From: Paenibacillus_AM sp052180255
Lineage (GTDB): Bacteria > Bacillota > Bacilli > Paenibacillales > NBRC-103111
Direction: 5' to 3'
Assembly (NCBI RefSeq): GCF_052180255.1
Contig: NZ_CP197466.1
Span: 3,906,001-3,970,000 of the forward strand
Length of the DNA: 64,000 nucleotides
The position numbers were made by a program, and so were the translations under genes. Of the stretch, positions 8,308 to 21,784 are shown piece by piece. How positions within the stretch are numbered: position 1 is the stretch's first letter; each line of letters opens with the position of its first letter. The notes beneath the pieces were generated by a model. The model ran no database searches and was not told the origin of the DNA. It saw only the letters and a list, made by a program, of their open reading frames with translations.

Positions 8308-9120
8308 TTATATGTTACCATCTTGTTCGACAACGTCATCAAACGGCAAATCTAATACTTTTCCCATATCAAAAAGGTGCACTTTCGCCGTACGATCACT
8401 CATGTTCAGCGCTAAAACTTTACCGTTTCCGTAAGATGTGACGACCATTTTACCAACTGTCGGCAAAGAATCTTTGGCACTTTCATAATTATCATGCTCA
8501 TATTTCAAACAGCACATCAAGCGACCACAAAGCCCTGATATTTTGGTTGGGTTCAAGGACAAGTTCTGATCCTTCGCCATTTTAATGGATACGGGTTCAA
8601 AATCTCCTAAGAAAGATGAGCAGCATAATACACGACCACATGGACCAATACCGCCTAGCATTTTAGCTTCATCCCGAACACCGATTTGTCTAAGTTCGAT
8701 TCTTGTCCGGAAAATGGATGCCAGATCCTTAACCAATTCACGAAAATCGACTCGACCCTCCGCTGTGAAATAGAAAATAATTTTATTGCGATCAAACGTA
8801 TATTCTACATCAACCAGCTTCATCCGCAAATTATGCTCTTTGATTTTCTCAAGGCATATAGAGAATGCGTCTTTTGCTGCTTTCTTATTCTCTTCCACTA
8901 ATTTGGCGTCCGTATAATCGGCAATGCGGATTACTTTTTTGAGCGGTAACACCACATCGTTTTCTTGTACCGTTTTTTTGCCGATCACAACTTTACCATA
9001 TTCAACGCCTCTTGCTGTTTCAACAATAACTGAGCTTTCCTTGTCTATATCAAAATCAAGCGGATCAAAATAATACACTTTACCCGCCTTCTTAAAACGG
9101 ACACCAACGACCGAATACAT
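8308..9120 (-). CDS. yaaT: PSP1-domain stage 0 sporulation protein YaaT (RicT)
   Basis: 270 residues from ATG at 9120, which follows GGGGGTG by four to five bases; an upstream extension to 9156 would overlap holB heavily. The PSP1 domain is seen in the region ARGVEYGKVVIGKK and onward; a cysteine cluster GPCGRVLCCSSF and SGLCGRLMCCLKYE matches RicT. In B. subtilis RicT works with RicA and RicF in mRNA maturation by RNase Y, competence and sporulation. It starts one base after the holB stop. Confidence 0.94.
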   Translation of the reverse strand: MYSVVGVRFKKAGKVYYFDPLDFDIDKESSVIVETARGVEYGKVVIGKKTVQENDVVLPLKKVIRIADYTDAKLVEENKKAAKDAFSICLEKIKEHNLRMKLVDVEYTFDRNKIIFYFTAEGRVDFRELVKDLASIFRTRIELRQIGVRDEAKMLGGIGPCGRVLCCSSFLGDFEPVSIKMAKDQNLSLNPTKISGLCGRLMCCLKYEHDNYESAKDSLPTVGKMVVTSYGNGKVLALNMSDRTAKVHLFDMGKVLDLPFDDVVEQDGNI

Positions 9121-9121
9121 C

Positions 9122-10105
9122 CTACACCCCCTGCATAACAACAAACATTTTCTCAATTACTAATTGTGGATTCGCATTAAAGCGTAATCGCTTCTGCAAT
9201 TCCACGGCTTTTTCTAACATACCAATCCATGAAGCCACACTTCGACTATAGGATAGAGCTGTCATCCATTCGGTTTGATCTATATAAACGAGCTTGTCTT
9301 TATGCCCTACACATAGCTGTACCATGTCTTTGATCCATAAAATCAGTAAATCGAACATTGTCCCCACATGATCAGCAAGTTCGGATTTGGTCCATTTCTG
9401 ACCTACAGTTACAAAGGAAGAAGGAAACCTCGTCAACGTTTCCCTTGCTAATTGTATCACTACGTTTCTGATTTCTGCAAACCAATTTGTTTCGATAAGT
9501 TCTTTGGCTGCTTCAAGCCCCGCAGTTAGATAACTGGATGGGTAAACCAAATGAGCAGGATGCCCGTCGGCCAGCAGTTTAGTGATCATTTCATCACGTG
9601 CCATCGGGTTAAACGAAATCCACTGCGCACGAGACTGAATGGTAGGCAACAACGCTTGTCCATTTTCTGTGATGAGAATGGCTACAACACGAGAAGACGG
9701 TTCTTCTAGAAACTTGAGAAGTGCATTGGAAGCCTGTGAAGTCATTTTCTCTGCTGCATGGATCATGTAGATTTTTGTTCCTGAAGTGGTTGCTGTTGCG
9801 CGGTATGCAAAATCTTTTTGTAACTCTCGGATTTGATCGATTTTAATCGAAGCCCCATCTGGTTCCACAACATGTACATCAGGATGATTGCCATGTTCAA
9901 CTTTACGGCACTCTAAGCAATGCCCGCAAGCATCATCCTGCATATTTTCACAAAATATAGCTTGAGATAGTGTAATGGCCATCGCTTTACGACCTGTTCC
10001 CACAGGACCGCTAAATATATAAGCATGCGAAATCTTATCCAATCTTAGACTTTGCTGTAAAATTCGTTTCGCTGATTGTTGACCTTGGATTTGATTAAAA
10101 GACAT
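9122..10105 (-). CDS. holB: DNA polymerase III delta-prime subunit HolB
   Basis: 327 residues. AAA+ clamp-loader fold: the P-loop is degenerate (GPVGTGRKAMA, lacking the GK[ST] ending), as expected for the non-hydrolysing delta-prime subunit. A four-cysteine zinc module follows (CENMQDDACGHCLECRK), then the helical lid and C-terminal domain. It loads the beta clamp together with DnaX (encoded at 21.8-23.6 kb) and HolA. Tightly packed with yaaT. Confidence 0.93.
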   Translation of the reverse strand: MSFNQIQGQQSAKRILQQSLRLDKISHAYIFSGPVGTGRKAMAITLSQAIFCENMQDDACGHCLECRKVEHGNHPDVHVVEPDGASIKIDQIRELQKDFAYRATATTSGTKIYMIHAAEKMTSQASNALLKFLEEPSSRVVAILITENGQALLPTIQSRAQWISFNPMARDEMITKLLADGHPAHLVYPSSYLTAGLEAAKELIETNWFAEIRNVVIQLARETLTRFPSSFVTVGQKWTKSELADHVGTMFDLLILWIKDMVQLCVGHKDKLVYIDQTEWMTALSYSRSVASWIGMLEKAVELQKRLRFNANPQLVIEKMFVVMQGV

Positions 10106-10140
10106 TCGTTCTCTCCAGTGCTACTGTCACTCGTGACATA

Positions 10141-10587
10141 TTAAAATAATAAATTCACCAGCATGCCGCGAATTTCACCGACACGCTGTAACAATTCAAT
10201 TCGTCCCTGCTCAGATTCAAGCAGTTCGTCGGCCATTGCGAGCAATTCCTGATCAATTTCATCGAGAATCTTATAGCGTTTACCCCGACCTCGACGGTCC
10301 CAACCTCGGGTATCCTTAAGCCCCACACCTCGTCTAGCTGTTTCTTCTAAAAACTGCTTCACAAACTGCTTATATTGAAGCAGTTCTCTAACCGTCATCG
10401 CTTTGGACAAGCGATCACCTTGTTGATTAATTTGCTGTAACAAGCGGTTCATCTGTTCTTTCGATGTAACTTCATCCTGTCTTTTCAGCACATCACCAAA
10501 ATTCCTTATAGTTGCCTGTGGAGGCACCATGTTGTCATTTACTTTAACGTTCTTGCCAATTGGACTCCAGCCAGGATTAATTTTCAA
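10141..10587 (-). CDS. yaaR: YaaR family protein (DUF327)
   Basis: 148 residues, all alpha by appearance and charged. The segment RELLQYKQFVKQFLEETARR and GKRYKILDEIDQELLAMADE match the DUF327/YaaR family as I know it. No enzymatic motif is visible and the function is unknown. It lies between darA and holB in the conserved yaaQ-yaaR-holB-yaaT-yabA run and is probably one transcript with them. Confidence 0.88.
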   Translation of the reverse strand: MKINPGWSPIGKNVKVNDNMVPPQATIRNFGDVLKRQDEVTSKEQMNRLLQQINQQGDRLSKAMTVRELLQYKQFVKQFLEETARRGVGLKDTRGWDRRGRGKRYKILDEIDQELLAMADELLESEQGRIELLQRVGEIRGMLVNLLF

Positions 10588-10623
10588 GGTGAACGCTCCT
10601 TATATCTATGAATAAGCTCGTGA

Positions 10624-10953
10624 CTAAAAATGTTCGAATCGTTCTACTGGAAGTACAAATACGGCTGCGCCACCAACCTGTACTTCAACAGGAAACGGAA
10701 TATAAGAGTCAGCTGTTCCCCCCATGGGTGAAACCGGTGTAACAAGCTGATCACGTACTTTACAATTGGTTTGAATAATCTTGAATACTTCCTGAATCCG
10801 TTCATCTTCAATCCCAACCATAAAAGTGGTATTACCTGCTCTTAGAAACCCGCCAGTAGAAGCTAATTTAGTTGCACGAATGCCCTCTTTTATTAATGCG
10901 TTGGATAAGCGGTTGCTGTCTTTATCTTGAACTACAGCTACAAGAAGTTTCAC
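10624..10953 (-). CDS. darA: c-di-AMP receptor DarA (YaaQ/PstA, PII-like)
   Basis: 109 residues from a GTG start preceded by AAGGACGGG. PII-like fold features are visible: MKLLVAVVQDKDSNRLSNAL, the TGGFLRAGNTTFMVGIEDE loop region and the C-terminal VQVGGAAVFVLPVERFEHF. DarA is a trimeric c-di-AMP-binding protein of unknown output. Its presence fits with two c-di-AMP riboswitches in the same window. A TATAAT at 10971-10976 (minus) may be part of its promoter, but no good -35 is seen. Confidence 0.93.
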   Translation of the reverse strand: MKLLVAVVQDKDSNRLSNALIKEGIRATKLASTGGFLRAGNTTFMVGIEDERIQEVFKIIQTNCKVRDQLVTPVSPMGGTADSYIPFPVEVQVGGAAVFVLPVERFEHF

Positions 10954-11145
10954 GGATATCCCGTCCTTTCATTATAATAGATAACAGCGTATTTGGCTTA
11001 CCTAAAACCCCTGTTACCAATAATTGTTCCTTCATCTATATAAATTAGACATCTAACATGAATAATCCTGCATTTTCATGTTTAATATATTATACTCCAC
11101 AGCTGCCCATTTGCTCCAATGTGTACAAATACTACTTGTATCAAA

Positions 11146-11175
11146 ATAAAAAACACCTCATGATGAGGTGTTTTT
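11146..11175 (-). terminator. tmk: Terminator overlapping the tmk stop codon
   Basis: AACACCTCAT and ATGAGGTGTT form a nearly loop-free hairpin flanked by A-run and T-run, so it can act on either strand. On the minus strand the tmk TGA stop (11158-11160) lies inside the stem. Confidence 0.8.
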
Positions 11176-11805
11176 ATCCTTAATTTTTTGCATAATCATG
11201 CGATTGACTTCCTTGCATATTTCGGATGGCTCACGCTCAGCATCTACCTTTACGATGCGGTTAGGATATTTTCCAAGCAGGATGTGGTAACCCTCATATA
11301 CTTTATCGTGAAATTGATTTGTCTCCAGATCAAGCCGATCTACATCACGATCTGCATTTGCATGTATCCTTGCTAATCCAACCTCAGGCCTAACATCCAT
11401 AAAAATCGTCATATCTGGCATACAATCAAGGATTGCAAATTGATTAATGTTATAAACTTCATCCATTCCAAGCCCACGCGCATATCCTTGGTACGCTAAG
11501 CTGCTATCAATGAATCGGTCACATAATACAACTTGACCTTCTGCCAGTGCAGGGATGACTTTCTCAACCAAATGCTGACGACGTGCTGCAGCATACAAAA
11601 GCGCTTCTGTTCGTCCATCCATCGTCGTATTATTTTTATCTAAAACAATGGTACGAATTTTCTCCGCAATCTGGATACCCCCAGGCTCCCTTGTTAAAGT
11701 GACCACAATCCCTTCGGACTCCAAATAAGCTGCAACCTCTTTAATCACGGTCGTCTTCCCCGCACCTTCTCCACCTTCAAAGCTAATAAAAATCCCCTTA
11801 TTCAC
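11158..11805 (-). CDS. tmk: Thymidylate kinase
   Basis: 215 residues. P-loop FEGGEGAGKTTVIKE at the N-terminus, the DRx motif CDRFIDSSLAYQGYARG, and the substrate loop TREPGG. It phosphorylates dTMP to dTDP. Start is either TTG at 11808 or GTG at 11805, both after AAGGGG; GTG is taken here. The stop codon is embedded in the terminator hairpin. Confidence 0.95.
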   Translation of the reverse strand: MNKGIFISFEGGEGAGKTTVIKEVAAYLESEGIVVTLTREPGGIQIAEKIRTIVLDKNNTTMDGRTEALLYAAARRQHLVEKVIPALAEGQVVLCDRFIDSSLAYQGYARGLGMDEVYNINQFAILDCMPDMTIFMDVRPEVGLARIHANADRDVDRLDLETNQFHDKVYEGYHILLGKYPNRIVKVDAEREPSEICKEVNRMIMQKIKDKNTSS

Positions 11806-11836
11806 CAAGCGATACCCCTTCCATCTAGCTGCATAT

Positions 11837-13318
11837 TCATTTATCGATTTTCACATGAATTTTTCTCGTGCTTCCTATAAAAGAACCTTGAAACCGGACA
11901 TTTGCTTCAATTAATTGCTGTATATACGTAACTATCTTATCACGAATTACTTCACCAGGATAAACAATCGGAATACCTGGCGGATACGGGATGATCATCT
12001 CTGCTGATCTTCTGCCTACAGCTTCAATCAAATCAACACATTCACTCTGCTCATCAAATATGGAGAAAGTATCAAAGGGTACAGGCTCTGATACCCCTAT
12101 TAAATCATCTTCTAGAAAAGAAGGATTTATCATCACATCAGAGGTAATTTGATTCTCTTGTAAGTTTTGATTCTCATGTAAGATCGTGCTTCCTCCATTT
12201 GCAATATCCACAAACGCTTGAGTCACTCGCTGAGCATCCTCTATTGTAGAATGAAGGGTGAACAGCAAAAGCACATTATTAATATCTGACATCTCTGGAT
12301 AGCAGCCTCTTTGCTCTAGCTCTTGTGCAAGTGCCGGCCCATTTAAGTTACGACTCTTATCTGTAATTGTAATTTTAAAAGGGTCCTGCATCTCTGTTTG
12401 GTTATGAATTTGAAATCTCGGAAGTCTACTCATTTGATCACAAAAATATTTGACAGCCAGTAGTCCCTGCTCCATTAACTGCTCACCCAGTTCATCCATT
12501 TCCCGTCTCGCCAAATCAATGGACGCCATCAGTGGATAAGAAGGACTTGAGCTTTGAAGCATTGCCAGCCTTTGTTTCAGGATTATTCGATCTACCCGTT
12601 TACCTTGTACATGCATCATAGCACCCATCGTCATTGCCGATAACATCTTATGCGTGGATTGTACCACCACATCTGCTCCCGATGCTAACGCGGATTCTGG
12701 GATGCTAGGATGAAATCCATAATGTGCTCCATGCGCCTCATCAATGAGTAACGGTTTTCCGTAACGATGCACAAGATCAGCCATTTCCCTTAAATCAATG
12801 CCGATACCATAATAATTCGGGTTTGTGAGCAGCACACCCTTCGCTTGCGGGTAGTGCTCTAACGCATATTTAATATCATTAACTTTCACTCCTGCTGTTC
12901 GTCCGCTAACCGCATCATATTGTGGTGAGACAAAAACAGCACGCGCACCTGCCAACATCAAGCCATGAATCACTGACTTGTGTACATTACGCTGCACGAT
13001 CAAAATATCCCCTGTTCTGCAAACAGATGTCACCATTGCTAGATTTCCTACGGTACTTCCTCCAACGAGAAAAAACGTCTCTTCTGCACCAAAACAAGCT
13101 GCTGCTAGTTGCTGGGCTTCAAGAATGGCTTCCTCTGGGTGATGTAAATCATCAAGTCCCGTAATCTCCGTTGCATCAATTGCCATCACACCTTGGTAAA
13201 ACGGTTGTGCATCACTCGCAAGACCCTGACCAAACTTATGACCAGGCACATGCAGTGAGACTGGCTTAGTCTGAACATGTCCTACTAATCTATCAAACAG
13301 AGGCGCTCGACTCTTCAC
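11837..13318 (-). CDS. yaaO: PLP-dependent Orn/Lys/Arg decarboxylase family protein YaaO
   Basis: 493 residues from GTG at 13318, eight bases after AGGTGG. The major PLP domain shows PGHKFGQG near the N-terminus, the phosphate-binding GGSTVGN, LLIDEAHGAHYG and the lysine motif VVQSTHKMLSAM; the C-terminal part holds PYPPGIPIVYPGE. These are signatures of the group III decarboxylases. In B. subtilis yaaO lies at the same spot; the amino acid decarboxylated (arginine or lysine) cannot be decided here. Note the spermidine genes speE-speB later in the window. Confidence 0.9.
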   Translation of the reverse strand: MKSRAPLFDRLVGHVQTKPVSLHVPGHKFGQGLASDAQPFYQGVMAIDATEITGLDDLHHPEEAILEAQQLAAACFGAEETFFLVGGSTVGNLAMVTSVCRTGDILIVQRNVHKSVIHGLMLAGARAVFVSPQYDAVSGRTAGVKVNDIKYALEHYPQAKGVLLTNPNYYGIGIDLREMADLVHRYGKPLLIDEAHGAHYGFHPSIPESALASGADVVVQSTHKMLSAMTMGAMMHVQGKRVDRIILKQRLAMLQSSSPSYPLMASIDLARREMDELGEQLMEQGLLAVKYFCDQMSRLPRFQIHNQTEMQDPFKITITDKSRNLNGPALAQELEQRGCYPEMSDINNVLLLFTLHSTIEDAQRVTQAFVDIANGGSTILHENQNLQENQITSDVMINPSFLEDDLIGVSEPVPFDTFSIFDEQSECVDLIEAVGRRSAEMIIPYPPGIPIVYPGEVIRDKIVTYIQQLIEANVRFQGSFIGSTRKIHVKIDK

Positions 13319-13373
13319 TTGCGCTTCCACCTACTTTATCGTCTAGTTCCTTTATTATAGGTGAAAATAAGCA

Positions 13374-13401
13374 AACAAAAAAGCTTCCTACACAGAAGCC
13401 T
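13374..13401 (-). terminator. Terminator after csfB
   Basis: Minus strand GCTTC-loop-GAAGC followed by TTTTTTG, between csfB and yaaO. Confidence 0.6.
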
Positions 13402-13425
13402 TAACAAGCGATAAATCGCCTCGTC

Positions 13426-13611
13426 TTATGCATTTTTCAAAATTAAATTCTGCTTCAATTGTCCAATAAAAAAAGGATATCTCTCATCCATCACATCTGT
13501 ACGTACCATCTCAGCTTCGCAATCATCACATATAAATTCTGATAAAATAAAAATACCATCTGGCTTTGCCTGAGAACAAATGATACACATCGGCAGCTCG
13601 ACTTCTTCCAT
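13426..13611 (-). CDS. csfB: Anti-sigma-G factor Gin (CsfB)
   Basis: 61 residues. Two CxxC pairs (CIICSQAKPDG and FICDDCEAEMV) form the zinc knuckle of Gin, followed by YPFFIGQLKQ. Gin inhibits sigma-G (and sigma-E) to time forespore gene expression. ATG follows AGAGGTGA. Position between the rrn operon and yaaO agrees with B. subtilis. Confidence 0.9.
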   Translation of the reverse strand: MEEVELPMCIICSQAKPDGIFILSEFICDDCEAEMVRTDVMDERYPFFIGQLKQNLILKNA

Positions 13612-13726
13612 CCGATTCTCACCTCTATTCTTTTAGCTATCAGTATTTCCCTTTTGAAAGCTTTTAAACTTATAATTTGATTCCTATATACCGATATAGA
13701 AATATAGTTTTTAATGGAGGCATATG

Positions 13727-14251
13727 ATGACAAAACAAGATCAATTACACACAAAGGAATCAACCATATACAGCTATCGCTTAGTCAAAAAAATATCACA
13801 TCACTATCTCATTGAGATGTTTTTGGGACTACTGTTCCTACTCATGCTATTGTGGAATCTAACCCAAAATCGGGCGCTTCCCTATATCATATGCTATCCT
13901 GCAGTGTTTGTGCTTCATAATGTAATTACCATGTGCTATCGTACATTCGCCATGCGTGAATCTCGGGTGATCTGGAGCTATAAATTCGGAATTTACTGGT
14001 GCGGATTACTTCCCGAAGGATTTACCCCGTTAAACAAATTAATAAAAGTCCAAACCCACATATTCTGGGTCGGACTATTCACCATAACGGCAATCGTACC
14101 TTGGCTAGGTACTGCTCAAGTATTGAATTTACTTTTCATCCATATTTGGATGTTGGCACCCAGACTTTCGATATTATTGCGAACAAAACAATACAATCAA
14201 GAGGGTATGATTAAAATCAGCCCCCGCGATACGTCTTGTTATTTACCTTAA
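13727..14251 (+). CDS. Conserved small integral membrane protein, function unknown
   Basis: 174 residues on the plus strand, between csfB and the rRNA operon. ATG at 13727 lies six bases after GGAGG; a second ATG three bases upstream is less well spaced. Four hydrophobic segments are visible: around residues 29-46 (EMFLGLLFLLMLLWNL), 52-72, 114-130 and 134-150. No catalytic motif. I do not recognise the family. Oriented against its neighbours, so it has its own promoter in the csfB upstream region. Confidence 0.65.
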   Translation: MTKQDQLHTKESTIYSYRLVKKISHHYLIEMFLGLLFLLMLLWNLTQNRALPYIICYPAVFVLHNVITMCYRTFAMRESRVIWSYKFGIYWCGLLPEGFTPLNKLIKVQTHIFWVGLFTITAIVPWLGTAQVLNLLFIHIWMLAPRLSILLRTKQYNQEGMIKISPRDTSCYLP

Positions 14252-14362
14252 GAAATGAAGTATTATAAATTAGTGAGATCCCATATTGCCTTCTACTCAC
14301 CCCGTATTGGGCATTGGGCAATATGGAATCCAACCCCCCCGATTCTAATCAACATCTTTTGG

Positions 14363-14405
14363 CAAAAAAAGAAGCTGCTACCCAAAATGAGTAACAGCTT
14401 CTTTT
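14363..14405 (-). terminator. Terminator of the rRNA operon
   Basis: Minus strand AAGAAGCTG...CAGCTTCTT stem (with TTACTC/GGGTAG inside) followed by a T-run, a few bases after the distal 5S gene. Confidence 0.88.
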
Positions 14406-14410
14406 CATTA

Positions 14411-14528
14411 GCTCGGCGACGTCCTACTCTCCCAGGACCCTTCGGTCCAAGTACCATCGGCGCTGGAAGGCTTAACGGTCGTGTTCGGGATGGGTACGCG
14501 TGGTTCCCTTCCGCCATCGTCACCAAAC
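14411..14528 (-). rRNA. rrf: 5S rRNA (distal copy)
   Basis: About 118 nt. Hallmarks on the minus strand: GGGAACCACGCGTACCCATC, CCGAACACGACCGTTAAG and the 3' strand AGGACGTCGCCGAGC pairing with the 5' end. It differs from the internal 5S copy at a few positions only, in compensating helix ends. Confidence 0.95.
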
Positions 14529-14626
14529 GCTTTCCATAAGGTTGGAAACAAGGCTTGTACCTTGAAAACTAGATGCGAATTGAAGAGTAAAGATAGGGTT
14601 TACGAAGTCTGATCTTCGTAAAGTTT

Positions 14627-17552
<2,926 letters not shown>

Positions 17553-17788
17553 TTGCGATCAACTAACTAGGCTGTTCTTATGAAACACAAGAACGCTTTA
17601 GATGATTGATGTTTTCCATTTGCATGGATAACATCTTCCTATGCTTTACTTCTTCGTTTCGCTATCTAGTTTTCAAGGAACAAACTTATTTCATTGCCGT
17701 TTTAGCGGCAAGAAGTATCTTAACACATCGCTTACTTCTGAATCAAGATGTATTTTTTACCAATCCATCTGGCTTAGAAAGTAAGTTT

Positions 17789-17864
17789 TGGTGGAGCCAA
17801 ACGGGATCGAACCGTTGACCTCCTGCGTGCAAGGCAGGCGCTCTCCCAGCTGAGCTATGGCCCC
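17789..17864 (-). tRNA. tRNA-Ala (anticodon TGC)
   Basis: 76 nt cloverleaf with encoded CCA; acceptor GGGGCCA/TGGCTCC, D-arm AGCTCAGCTGGGAGAGC, anticodon loop CTTGCAC, T-arm GGTTCGATCC. Confidence 0.97.
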
Positions 17865-17881
17865 ATATTGGAGTATTCTAT

Positions 17882-17958
<77 letters not shown>

Positions 17959-18065
17959 TCAAAACTTTTATGGCAATAGTTTTCGAAGAAAACTGTGAGA
18001 ACAAAAGTTACTTCGTAAGCAAAATCGCTTTCGTCATACTTCTATGTTCTTATGTTACTCTTCTG

Positions 18066-18091
18066 GAAAATAAAAACCCACAAGGTGGGTT
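18066..18091 (-). terminator. Terminator-like hairpin after the internal 5S gene
   Basis: Minus strand AACCCAC-CTT-GTGGGTT followed by TTTATTTT, one base after the internal 5S gene and before tRNA-Ile. It looks like a genuine intrinsic terminator lying inside an rRNA operon. Confidence 0.7.
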
Positions 18092-18092
18092 C

Positions 18093-18210
18093 GCTTGGCA
18101 ACGTCCTACTCTCCCAGGACCCTTCGGTCCAAGTACCATCGGCGCTGAAAGGCTTAACGGTCGTGTTCGGGATGGGTACGCGTGGTTCCCTTTCGCCATC
18201 GTCACCAAAC
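18093..18210 (-). rRNA. rrf: 5S rRNA (internal copy, between 16S and tRNA-Ile)
   Basis: 118 nt, almost identical to the distal 5S gene, located in the 16S-23S spacer. Sequence differences (for example GGCGAAAGGG instead of GGCGGAAGGG, with CTTTCAGC matching) keep helices paired, so it appears functional. The spacer upstream has a boxA-like TTTGAAAACTGAAAAC relic (minus strand, near 18220-18245: TTTTGAAAGGTC/TTTTCAGTTTTG). Confidence 0.93.
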
Positions 18211-18297
18211 GAATGAAAGGCACTTGACCTTTCAAAACTGAAAACGAGTGAATGAATGTTATATTTGAATGTTTCCGTTGCAGGAAACGATTCTCCA

Positions 18298-19848
<1,551 letters not shown>

Positions 19849-20056
19849 GACTTTTCCAAAGGAAAATGTCTGATGTGAGCTGATTGCTCAAAATTTACTT
19901 ACTAGCTTTGTCTTAATCAATCACCCGAAAGTGACAATCTCGACTGTTTGAGATTTTACAATCTCTTTATATTCATTCACTCGTTGTTCAGTTTTCAAAG
20001 GACAATTTCGTTCTCATTCTTACTCTCGTTCGCTGCTTGTCAGCGGCGACTTAAAT
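19849..20056 (-). other. 16S leader with boxA antitermination signal
   Basis: Leader between rrn promoter and 16S start. Contains the boxA-type TCCTTTGAAAACTGAAC (minus strand, near 19990-20008) typical of Bacillus rRNA antitermination and several short inverted repeats such as GAGATTGTAAAATCTC. No reading frame. Confidence 0.7.
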
Positions 20057-20086
20057 AAGATACCACAGATACAAAATTAAAGTCAA
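20057..20086 (-). promoter_or_regulatory. rrn operon promoter
   Basis: Minus strand TTGACT (20081-20086) and TATCTT (20057-20062), 18-base spacer, about 210 bases before 16S. Only one such promoter was seen. Confidence 0.65.
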
Positions 20087-20133
20087 CACTTTAGCCATGT
20101 TTAAGACCTGGTAATATCATACATATAGTATTT

Positions 20134-20400
20134 TTATAGAATAACCCATTCTAAACCAACTAATAAAGCAACACCAGGAAGTCCTAGTAAGCCTACAGTA
20201 CCAAGGGTTGCAAAGTTTATCGGTAATGTGAAATGAGTATACGCATTGGTTATATTCAGCATGTACAAAATGAATGCACCAAACACAAGTTGCAGACCAA
20301 ACCTCGCAGCAGCTTGTCCAAATTTACGATTGACCGTAAGTTGATACAGCAGCCCAAATGCAGATAGGGCAAATATGCCCCATGCCAGCCATTTCATCAT
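20134..20400 (-). CDS. bofA: Pro-sigma-K processing inhibitor BofA
   Basis: 88 residues with three hydrophobic spans and the family ending FATLGTVGLLGLPGVALLVGL. BofA holds SpoIVFB inactive in the mother-cell membrane around the forespore. Its start overlaps the yaaL stop (TAATG). Position recR-yaaL-bofA-rrn equals B. subtilis. Confidence 0.92.
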   Translation of the reverse strand: MMKWLAWGIFALSAFGLLYQLTVNRKFGQAAARFGLQLVFGAFILYMLNITNAYTHFTLPINFATLGTVGLLGLPGVALLVGLEWVIL

Positions 20401-20666
20401 TAATCCCCCTCCTGTACTTGTAATTGAGCAATAGATATTTGCATTTTTTTCGCGAGCTTGTACAGCATATCGAATCTTTTCTCTGCGGCATTAAGCATAA
20501 AAATCGCATGATCAATTTGATCATGATCTAGAGCAAAATTAAAATACTCATGCGCTTGCTTCAATTGCTCACGTGCTTTTTTGAATTCAATCATTAATTG
20601 ATCTTGGTTCATTTCTAATCCTTCTAGTCTCTCGAGGTCATGTTGCTTCGGCTCCAATCGGCCCAT
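20400..20666 (-). CDS. yaaL: YaaL family protein (DUF2508)
   Basis: 88 residues from ATG at 20666 after AGGTGG (a GTG nine bases upstream overlaps that site). Charged helical protein; family and position (between recR and bofA) give the name. Function unknown. Confidence 0.82.
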   Translation of the reverse strand: MGRLEPKQHDLERLEGLEMNQDQLMIEFKKAREQLKQAHEYFNFALDHDQIDHAIFMLNAAEKRFDMLYKLAKKMQISIAQLQVQEGD

Positions 20667-20751
20667 AGTTTCCACCTACCATTTTCACAATCTAGGAACA
20701 AAACGACTCTGTTTCTATATATATGGAGGCTGAAATACGTTTTAGAACGGG

Positions 20752-20781
20752 TACAAAAGAAAAAGAGGCCCGGGGGCCTCT
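20752..20781 (-). terminator. Terminator after recR
   Basis: Minus strand AGAGGCCCCCGGGCCTCT followed by TTTTCTTTT. It separates recR from the yaaL-bofA pair. Confidence 0.85.
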
Positions 20782-20819
20782 ATATGGTTACTATAACATT
20801 CAACTACATTCTATCCCGA

Positions 20820-21416
20820 CTAGAGCTCGCGTCTGCCTTCCATTGCCTTGGACAAGGTTACCTCATCGGCATATTCCAAGTCACCGCCAACAGGTAAGCC
20901 ATGGGCAATTCTCGTAACCTTAATCCCAAACCCTTTGACTAATCGAGACAGGTACATCGCTGTCGCTTCGCCTTCGATGTTGGGGTTGGTGGCCAAGATA
21001 AGCTCCTGTACGGATTCATCACTAAGACGTTTGAGCAGCTCCGCGATATGAATCTGATCAGGGCCGATCCCTTCCATAGGAGAAATGGCGCCGTGCAGAA
21101 CATGATAATAGCCTCGATATTCCTTGGTACGCTCCATCGCAACTAGATCTTTGGATTCCTGCACCACACAAATAATCGATTGATCGCGTGATTTATCCTG
21201 ACAAACTCGGCACGGATCAATGTCTGTAATGTTGCAACAAATTGAACAGTAGTGCAGGTTTCGCTTTACATTTACAAGTGCTTTGGCAAACTCCATGACA
21301 TCATCTTCCTTCATACGAAGGACATGAAAGGCAAGACGTCCTGCGGTCTTCGGACCGATGCCTGGCAATCTTGAAAATGAATCAATTAATTTAGATATCG
21401 GTTCCGGATAATACAA
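20820..21416 (-). CDS. recR: Recombination protein RecR
   Basis: 198 residues. Order of domains: helix-hairpin-helix (FSRLPGIGPKTAGRLAFHVL), zinc finger with four cysteines (CSICCNITDIDPCRVC), then the Toprim domain (ICVVQESKDLVAMERT, ILATNPNIEGEATAMYL). RecR works with RecF/RecO in gap repair. It follows yaaK closely and dnaX upstream. Confidence 0.97.
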   Translation of the reverse strand: MYYPEPISKLIDSFSRLPGIGPKTAGRLAFHVLRMKEDDVMEFAKALVNVKRNLHYCSICCNITDIDPCRVCQDKSRDQSIICVVQESKDLVAMERTKEYRGYYHVLHGAISPMEGIGPDQIHIAELLKRLSDESVQELILATNPNIEGEATAMYLSRLVKGFGIKVTRIAHGLPVGGDLEYADEVTLSKAMEGRREL

Positions 21417-21440
21417 GGGAGTAACTCCTTTTTATGCGAA

Positions 21441-21752
21441 TTAGAACAATCCTGGGATGTTCATGCCGCCTGTGTATTTACCCATTTCTTTTGCGCCAAT
21501 TTCTTCAGCCTTAGTTAGAGCATCATTCACAGCTGAAAGAACTAGATCTTGCAGCATTTCAACATCTTCTGGATCTACTGCTTCTGGCTTGATTGTTACG
21601 CTTAGAACTTTCTTGTGTCCATTTACTTTAACCGAAACAACACCGCCACCTGCAGTACCTTCGATTTCTTGTTGACCCAATTGCTCTTGCGCTTTAAGCA
21701 TTTGCTCTTGCATTTTCTTCACTTGCTTCATCATTTGGTTCATATTGTTCAT
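21441..21752 (-). CDS. yaaK: YbaB/EbfC family nucleoid-associated protein (YaaK)
   Basis: 103 residues. N-terminal methionine/glutamine-rich helix (MNNMNQMMKQVKKMQEQ...), central GTAGGGVVSVKVNGHKKVLS strand region and C-terminal GAKEMGKYTGGMNIPGLF are typical. It forms a DNA-binding dimer. Conserved dnaX-yaaK-recR operon. Confidence 0.95.
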   Translation of the reverse strand: MNNMNQMMKQVKKMQEQMLKAQEQLGQQEIEGTAGGGVVSVKVNGHKKVLSVTIKPEAVDPEDVEMLQDLVLSAVNDALTKAEEIGAKEMGKYTGGMNIPGLF

Positions 21753-21784
21753 GGGTTCATACTCCTCTGCATATTAAAGTTTGT

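Noticed and set aside
10971..10976. TATAAT before darA as a full promoter
   Set aside because: No acceptable -35 at 16-18 bases; kept only as a remark.
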